Source: an uncultured Actinomycetes bacterium
Lineage (GTDB): Bacteria > Actinomycetota > Thermoleophilia > Gaiellales > Gaiellaceae
DNA length: 9,798 bases
Assembly: GCA_903930195.1 (NCBI GenBank)
Contig: CAIYXH010000231.1
Location: forward strand, 1 to 9,798
Direction of reading: 5' to 3'
Part shown: piece by piece, positions 6,022 through 9,798 of the stretch
Layout: every line of letters starts with the position of its first letter
Numbering within the stretch: the stretch's first letter is position 1
Made by a program: the position numbers and the translations under genes
Notes under the pieces: generated by a model
What the model was told of the DNA's origin: nothing
The model's input: only the letters and a program-made list of their open reading frames with translations
The model's database searches: none

Positions 6022-6918
6022 CTACAGGGGAAGCGTGAGCTGCGTCTCGCGCCTGTCGGGGACGTAGCGCGCGCTGCGCCGGTCACGGACGCCGTGCTCG
6101 CGGGCGAGCGCGCGAACCGACTCGCGGATCTGCCGCCCGGGCTCGGCCGGGAGGTAGGCGCGGCCGGCGTAGAGGCGCTCGTACTCCGGCAGTTGCTCGG
6201 GCCAGTCGCGGGCGAGGCACTCGAGGACGTGCTCGCGCGTCCCCGGCTTGAGATGGAGCGGTGCGGCCCAGATTCCGCAGGCTCCGGCGTCGCGCGCTGC
6301 GCGGACGACTGCAGCGAGAAGCTCTGGCTTGTCGGTGATCCCGGGCAGGATCGGCGCCATCCCGACGGACGCCTTGATCCCTGCGTCGACGAGCGTCCGC
6401 AGCGCCCGCAGGCGCTGGTGGGGCGGAGCCGTGCCGGGCTCCGTGCGCAGCCATGCCTCGCGGTCGAGGGTGGGGATCGAGAACGCCACGGTCAGGTCGA
6501 CGCGCCGGGCGAGCTCGGCCAGGACATCGATGTCGCGGACGATCAGCGGCCCGCGGGTGATCAGCGAGGTGGGGGTGAGGTGGTCGGCGAGCGCCTCGAG
6601 ACAGCCCCGCGTGAGGCGGTAGCGCCCTTCGGCGGGCTGGTAAGGGTCGGTCGCTGCGCCGATGACGACGCCGTCGCCGCTCCATGTCCGCCGCGAGAGC
6701 TCGTGGCGCAGCACGGCGACGACGTTCGTCTTGACGCGAATCGAGGCGCCGTAGCGGTCGTCCGAGGGCCGGTCGGCCCGCTGCTCGAACGAGCGGACGT
6801 AGCAGTAGGTGCAGCGATGGACGCAGCCCATGTACGGGTTGAGCGACCAGCGGAAGGGCATCCCCTTGACCGGGTTGAGCGCCGTGTTGCACGGCTCCTC
6901 GCGATACGAGACGGCCAT
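6022..6918 (-). CDS. Radical SAM protein, Rv2578c / spore photoproduct lyase-like
   Basis: Radical SAM proteins use a [4Fe-4S] cluster to cleave S-adenosylmethionine and create a radical. This 298-residue product carries the cluster motif CVHRCTYC (CxxxCxxC) after MGC, then the typical GAATDPYQPAEGRYRLTRGCLEAL segment and the ITRGPLIVRDIDVLAEL and FSIPT strands seen in the SplB-like group. The substrate is unknown; a link with DNA damage is suggested by homology with SplB-type enzymes and by the SOS-like operator upstream. ATG at 6918 is chosen rather than ATG at 6981: it begins MAVSYREEPCNTALNPV at the conserved part, a TATTGT hexamer lies six bases upstream, and the longer version would translate through the operator. 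A GGGGG run sits directly before the ATG, too close to be a normal Shine-Dalgarno sequence. The response regulator and kinase genes follow on the same strand. Confidence 0.9.
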   Translation of the reverse strand: MAVSYREEPCNTALNPVKGMPFRWSLNPYMGCVHRCTYCYVRSFEQRADRPSDDRYGASIRVKTNVVAVLRHELSRRTWSGDGVVIGAATDPYQPAEGRYRLTRGCLEALADHLTPTSLITRGPLIVRDIDVLAELARRVDLTVAFSIPTLDREAWLRTEPGTAPPHQRLRALRTLVDAGIKASVGMAPILPGITDKPELLAAVVRAARDAGACGIWAAPLHLKPGTREHVLECLARDWPEQLPEYERLYAGRAYLPAEPGRQIRESVRALAREHGVRDRRSARYVPDRRETQLTLPL

Positions 6919-6924
6919 CCCCCT

Positions 6925-6930
6925 ACAATA
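6925..6930 (-). promoter_or_regulatory. Likely -10 of the radical SAM operon
   Basis: The minus strand reads TATTGT, six bases before ATG 6918, which would give a leaderless transcript. The LexA-like palindrome directly abuts it on the upstream side, so a bound repressor would block RNA polymerase. No strong -35 is seen. Confidence 0.45.
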
Positions 6931-6943
6931 GAACGTATGTTCG
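6930..6943. promoter_or_regulatory. LexA/SOS-box-like palindrome
   Basis: The 14 bases contain the perfect palindromic arms GAAC and GTTC separated by GTAT. They match the Gram-positive SOS consensus CGAACRNRYGTTCG at 13 of 14 positions (first base A instead of C). The site lies between the radical SAM gene and the divergent CorC-type gene and overlaps the promoter spacer of the former. LexA binding is inferred from the match and position. Confidence 0.65.
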
Positions 6944-7007
6944 CCTCTGTCGAGGCTGTTTTCCGGCCTCTCGGATACCATTCCGTCCGCTTGAGCAACG
7001 CAGGCGC

Positions 7008-8321
7008 ATGAGGTTCTTCTTCGATCTGCTGGCCCTCTTCGGGCTGATCCTCCTGAACGGCGTCTTCGTGGCTGCCGAGTACGGGCTCGTCACGTCGCGG
7101 CGGACACGGATCAGGGAGCTCGAACGGGAGGGCAATCGCAGGGCGCGAACCGCGCTCCGCATCAGCGCGGACCCGCCGCGGTTCATCTCGGCAATGCAGC
7201 TCGGCGTCACGGTCACGTCGCTCGCGATCGGCGCCCTGGGCGAGCCGGTGCTTGCGCACCGCTTCGAGCCGCTGATGGCGACGATCCTCTCGGTCTTCCT
7301 CGCGCTGCTCGTGATCACGTTCCTGCACGTCGTGATCGGCGAGCTCGCGCCCAAGGGCATCGCGCTCAACCATCCCGAGACGACCGCGCTGACGCTCTCG
7401 GCCCCCGTGCGCATCTTTTTGGCCGTCTTCGGGCCGCTGATCTGGCTGCTGGAGAGCTCCACCGGCGTCGTGCTGCGGCTCCTCGGCCAGAATTTGCCGG
7501 GCGCCGAGCACGGCGCGCACTCCGAGGCCGAGCTGAGGATGCTGCTCTCGTCCTCGGCCGAGCAGGGCGAGATCGAGGTGGGGGAGCAGCAGATGCTCTA
7601 CCGCGTCTTCGATTTCGCCGACAAGGAGGTCGCGAACGTGATGGTGCCGCGGCCCGAGGTCGTCGCCCTCCCGGTCGAGCTGACCCTCGAGGAGGCGCAG
7701 CAGGTCGTGCTCGACCAGCCGTACACGCGCTTCCCGGTCTATCGCACGACGATCGACGAGATCGTCGGGATCCTCCATATCCGCGACCTGTTCGCCGCGA
7801 CGCACGACGGCGCCGACGGCGTGACCTTCGAGGAGCTGCTGCGGCCGGCGTCGATGGTGCCGCAGACGAAGGACCTCGCTGAGCTCCTCACCGAGTTCCG
7901 GCGCACGAACCAGCACATGGCGGTCGTGATCGACGAGTACGGGACGATGGACGGCATCGTCACGCTCGAGGACCTGCTCGAGGAGATCGTCGGCGAGATC
8001 GCGGACGAGTTCGACCTGCCCGACGAGACCGTCGAGCGGGTCGACGCCGACACGATCCGGATCGACGGCACCTTCACGATCGACGACTTCAACCAGCAGT
8101 TCGGCGTCGACCTCCCCGACGAGGACTACAACACGGTCGGCGGCTTCGTCTTCGGCGAGCTCGGGCGCACGGCGGAGCCGGGCGACGAGATCGTGCACGG
8201 GCCGATGAACCTGCACGTCGACTCGGTCGAGGGCCAGCGGATCGACCGGCTCACGGTGACCTTCGGCTGGCGTGCCGGCGAGGCTGCCAGAGCCGATACG
8301 GCCACGAACGACACACCCTGA
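7008..8321 (+). CDS. CNNM/CorC-family membrane protein (DUF21, CBS pair, CorC domain)
   Basis: Proteins of this family (often annotated hemolysin or HlyC/CorC) are linked to magnesium or cobalt export and metal homeostasis in the membrane. The 437-residue product is complete. The CNNM (DUF21) transmembrane domain covers about 1-185, with helices near 5-25, 60-80, 90-112 and 128-150 and the conserved GELAPKGIAL segment. A CBS pair follows at about 205-330; it contains VMVPRPEV, TRFPVYRTTIDEIVGILHIRDLF and VVIDEYGTMDGIVTLEDLLEEIVGEI. A C-terminal CorC_HlyC domain lies at about 345-425 (DDFNQQFGVDLPDEDYNTVGGFVFGELG). The ATG at 7008 starts right at the first helix. No clear Shine-Dalgarno sequence is seen; a TACCAT hexamer at 6976-6981 may be a -10. 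The gene is divergent from the radical SAM operon, and the SOS-like site lies in the shared upstream region. Confidence 0.93.
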   Translation: MRFFFDLLALFGLILLNGVFVAAEYGLVTSRRTRIRELEREGNRRARTALRISADPPRFISAMQLGVTVTSLAIGALGEPVLAHRFEPLMATILSVFLALLVITFLHVVIGELAPKGIALNHPETTALTLSAPVRIFLAVFGPLIWLLESSTGVVLRLLGQNLPGAEHGAHSEAELRMLLSSSAEQGEIEVGEQQMLYRVFDFADKEVANVMVPRPEVVALPVELTLEEAQQVVLDQPYTRFPVYRTTIDEIVGILHIRDLFAATHDGADGVTFEELLRPASMVPQTKDLAELLTEFRRTNQHMAVVIDEYGTMDGIVTLEDLLEEIVGEIADEFDLPDETVERVDADTIRIDGTFTIDDFNQQFGVDLPDEDYNTVGGFVFGELGRTAEPGDEIVHGPMNLHVDSVEGQRIDRLTVTFGWRAGEAARADTATNDTP

Positions 8322-8361
8322 GCCGAACGCCTTACATCCGGCCGTAGCCTGGCCGAAATAC

Positions 8362-8382
8362 CAGGGTTAACTCCCTGATTTT
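8362..8382 (+). terminator. Weak hairpin with T run after the CorC-type gene
   Basis: CAGGG (8362-8366) and CCCTG (8373-8377) form a five-pair stem with a six-base loop, followed by ATTTT. This may be a weak terminator for the CorC-type gene. It could instead be an operator for the ROK repressor gene downstream. A second small inverted repeat, CGGCC/GGCCG, lies at 8339-8355. Confidence 0.3.
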
Positions 8383-8383
8383 C

Positions 8384-8398
8384 GACAAGCTCTTGACA
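8384..8398 (+). promoter_or_regulatory. ROK promoter -35 with overlapping inverted repeat
   Basis: TTGACA at 8393-8398 is a perfect -35. CAGGAT at 8416-8421 is a possible -10 after 17 bases, and the ATG at 8431 follows nine bases later, so the mRNA would have almost no leader. An imperfect inverted repeat, GACAAG-CT-CTTGAC (8384-8397, one mismatch), overlaps the -35 and could be an autoregulatory operator. Binding is inference. Confidence 0.4.
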
Positions 8399-8430
8399 AA
8401 GTGGTGTCGAAGGCCCAGGATTTCGCGCCA

Positions 8431-9654
8431 ATGGCGACCGTCGGATCGCTCGAAGCCCTGCGCGAGCTCAACAAGCTGCGGGTCATCGACGCACTGCGTC
8501 AACGGGGGACCGCAAGTCGGAGCGAGCTCGCCCGTCACACAGGGCTTTCGCGGACGACGGTCGCCACTCTCGTCTCGGACCTCTAGGGTCGGGGCCTCGT
8601 CGTCGAGCAGCCGCTCGGCGAGACGGGCTCCGAGTCGGTGGGCCGGGGACGTCCGCCGGCGCTTCTGCGTCTCGATGCCTCGGCGGGCGCGGTGGTTGGG
8701 ATCCACTTCGATCACCACCATCTCCGCGTTGCGGTGGCCGACCTCTCGTCGACCGTCCTCGCGGAGCAGACGGTTGACCTCGACGTCGACCACGCTGCGA
8801 CGACCGCGCTCGACGCGGCCGCCGAGCTCGTCGACGTCGTCTTGGCCGAGGCGGGCATCGACCGCTCGCGCGTGATCGGGGTCGGGACAGCGCTCTCGGG
8901 CCCGGTGACGCGCGACGGAACGGTCGGCTCGACGGTGATCATGCCCGGCTGGTCCGGGCTGAATGCCGCCTACGAGCTGTCCGAGCGTCTCGGTCTGCAC
9001 GTCGCGGTCGACAACGACGCGAATCTCGGTGCACTTGCCGAGATCTCGTTCGGTGCGGGTCGTGGCCTCACGGATGTGATCTACGTGATGGTCTCGTCCG
9101 GTATCGGCGCCGGGGTCGTCCTCGGCGGACAACTGCATCGGGGAGCGACCGGGCTCGCAGGTGAGCTCGGCCACGTCCTCGTCCACCCCGACGGGGTGGT
9201 CTGCCGATGCGGCAACCGCGGCTGTCTCGAGACCGTGGCGTCGACGGACTCCGTCCTCGAGCTGCTGCGGCCGGCCTACGGCTCGGAGCTGGGCGTGGCC
9301 CAACTCGCCGAGCTCATGGCCGCGGGGGATCTCGGGGCACGGCGCGTGGTCGGCGACGCAGGACGGGAGATCGGCCGGATCCTGGCCGGGCTCTGCAACG
9401 TCCTCAGCCCGGCCGCGATCATCGTCGGCGGCGATCTGTCCGTCGTCGGAGATCCGCTGCTCACAGGAATCAGGGAGGCGCTCGAGCGTTTCGGCCTCCC
9501 GAGTGTCGTCGAGGCTCTCGACGTCAAGGCAGGTGTGTTCGGCGATCGCGCCGAGGTTCTCGGTGCCCTCGCCCTGGTGATCGGCGACACCGACCGGCTC
9601 AAGTCTGCCGGTCTCGCCGCGCTTCACAACGACGCTCCGATCCCCGCTGCATGA
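8431..9654 (+). pseudogene. ROK-family transcriptional repressor with in-frame TAG
   Basis: ROK repressors bind DNA through an N-terminal helix-turn-helix and sense sugars or their phosphates through a sugar-kinase-like domain. The frame has 407 codons before the terminal stop, a normal family length, but codon 52 is TAG (8584-8586). Before it lies a winged HTH (LRVIDALRQRGTASRSELARHTGLSRTTVATLVSDL). After it the same frame continues with GRGLVVEQ, then GRGRPPALLRLDASAGAVVGI, then the ROK core with VDNDANLGALAE and the zinc-site signature GHVLVHPDGVVCRCGNRGCLE. The kinase phosphate loop (DxGGT) is replaced by HFDHHHLR, so it is a sensor, not a glucokinase. ATG at 8431 is chosen over GTG at 8401 because the -35/-10 would lie over the latter. 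A reinitiated 338-residue piece from GTG 8638 would lack the HTH. A secreted-protein gene follows directly. Confidence 0.85.
8584..8586 (+). other. In-frame amber codon in the ROK repressor
   Basis: TAG stands between VSDL and GRGLVVEQ, where family members normally have Glu, Gln or another residue in the wing (one base away from CAG or GAG). The frame is open and conserved on both sides. Confidence 0.9.
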
Positions 9655-9704
9655 ACGGGATGGAGCGTCGTTCAACGATGGACAATCAAGGAGGAGAGAA
9701 GTGA
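9651..9704 (+). CDS. 17-codon bridging ORF MNGMERRSTMDNQGGEK
   Basis: The ATG at 9651 overlaps the ROK stop as ATGA, and the TGA at 9702-9704 overlaps the next start as GTGA. It spans the entire gap and contains the next gene's Shine-Dalgarno sequence (codons for GGE). No ribosome site of its own is visible. It might be translated by coupling, or the arrangement may be chance in a short gap. Confidence 0.25.
   Translation: MNGMERRSTMDNQGGEK
9689..9694 (+). promoter_or_regulatory. Strong Shine-Dalgarno sequence
   Basis: AGGAGG lies six bases before the GTG at 9701. It is the strongest ribosome site in the window, which suggests high expression, as expected for a binding protein. It fixes the start. 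Confidence 0.75.
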
Positions 9705-9798
9705 GCAAGTACCCCCGCATTGCGACGCTACTCGTCGTCGCACTTGCAGCGCTCGCCGTCGTCGCGGCGACGAGCGCCAGCACCAAGAAGCACACGGC
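9701..9798 (+). CDS. N-terminus of a secreted protein, cut by the window end
   Basis: Only 32 codons are visible. They encode a classical signal peptide: MSKYPR, then a hydrophobic core (IATLLVVALAALAVVAA), then TSAS and a Lys-rich stretch (TKKHT). The gene follows a ROK repressor and has a very strong Shine-Dalgarno sequence, an arrangement common for sugar ABC transporter substrate-binding proteins. That assignment is inference from context; nothing in the visible residues proves it. There is no lipobox cysteine in the visible part. Confidence 0.65.
   Translation, partial: MSKYPRIATLLVVALAALAVVAATSASTKKHT

Noticed and set aside
6773..6800. Palindrome GCTCGAACGAGC inside the radical SAM gene as a second LexA site
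   Set aside because: The arms lack the GTTC half and the spacing does not fit the SOS consensus. It lies within coding sequence.
6561..8216. 551-codon open frame on the minus strand
   Set aside because: It is antisense to the CorC-type gene and runs into another frame of the radical SAM gene. Its low-complexity charged residues have no domain that I recognise.
9207..9704. 165-codon plus-strand frame overlapping the ROK gene
   Set aside because: Apart from its last 17 codons, which are listed separately, it is a +2 shadow of ROK, almost entirely Arg-rich.
8332..9795. 487-codon open frame on the minus strand
   Set aside because: It is antisense to the ROK gene, whose signature motifs are on the plus strand.

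Overview
The window is GC-rich and reads like a chromosome segment of a high-GC actinobacterium. Leaderless-looking start sites, a seven-iron ferredoxin and the membrane-protein style fit the class Thermoleophilia (Gaiella/Solirubrobacter-like). This placement is inferred from style, not from a marker gene. There are no RNA genes, CRISPR arrays or insertion sequences that I can see.

Layout. (1) 12-771, minus strand: two small membrane proteins of unknown function. (2) 789-4567, plus strand: a tightly packed set of genes. A glycerophosphodiesterase with a one-base frameshift is followed by a secreted L,D-transpeptidase with a YkuD domain, a membrane-anchored TlpA/ResA thioredoxin, a CcmH-like protein and CcdA. 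A seven-iron ferredoxin then follows from its own likely promoter. The middle of this block is a small cytochrome c maturation module. CcdA would carry electrons across the membrane to the thioredoxin, and the thioredoxin and CcmH would keep apocytochrome and heme-attachment cysteines reduced. (3) 4733-6918, minus strand: a radical SAM protein related to spore photoproduct lyase, followed by a NarL-type response regulator and a short cytosolic histidine kinase. A near-perfect Gram-positive LexA/SOS operator lies just upstream of the radical SAM gene, so the operon may respond to DNA damage. (4) 7008-8321, plus strand: a CNNM/CorC-type membrane protein, divergent from the radical SAM gene. (5) 8431-9654, plus strand: a full-length ROK-family repressor interrupted by one in-frame TAG. 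A 17-codon bridging ORF and the start of a secreted protein with a strong Shine-Dalgarno sequence follow, cut off by the window end.

The most notable signals are small ones. A 20-bp tandem duplication exactly spans the transpeptidase stop codon and the thioredoxin start codon and creates a six-codon relay minicistron. A LexA-type palindrome overlaps the promoter of the radical SAM operon. The kinase ATP-binding motifs are degenerate. Two otherwise intact genes are broken by single-base lesions (a frameshift and a nonsense codon), which may be real or may be sequence errors. Several starts lack a Shine-Dalgarno sequence but have a -10-like hexamer 6-9 bases upstream. I found no clear novel defence or mobile system.
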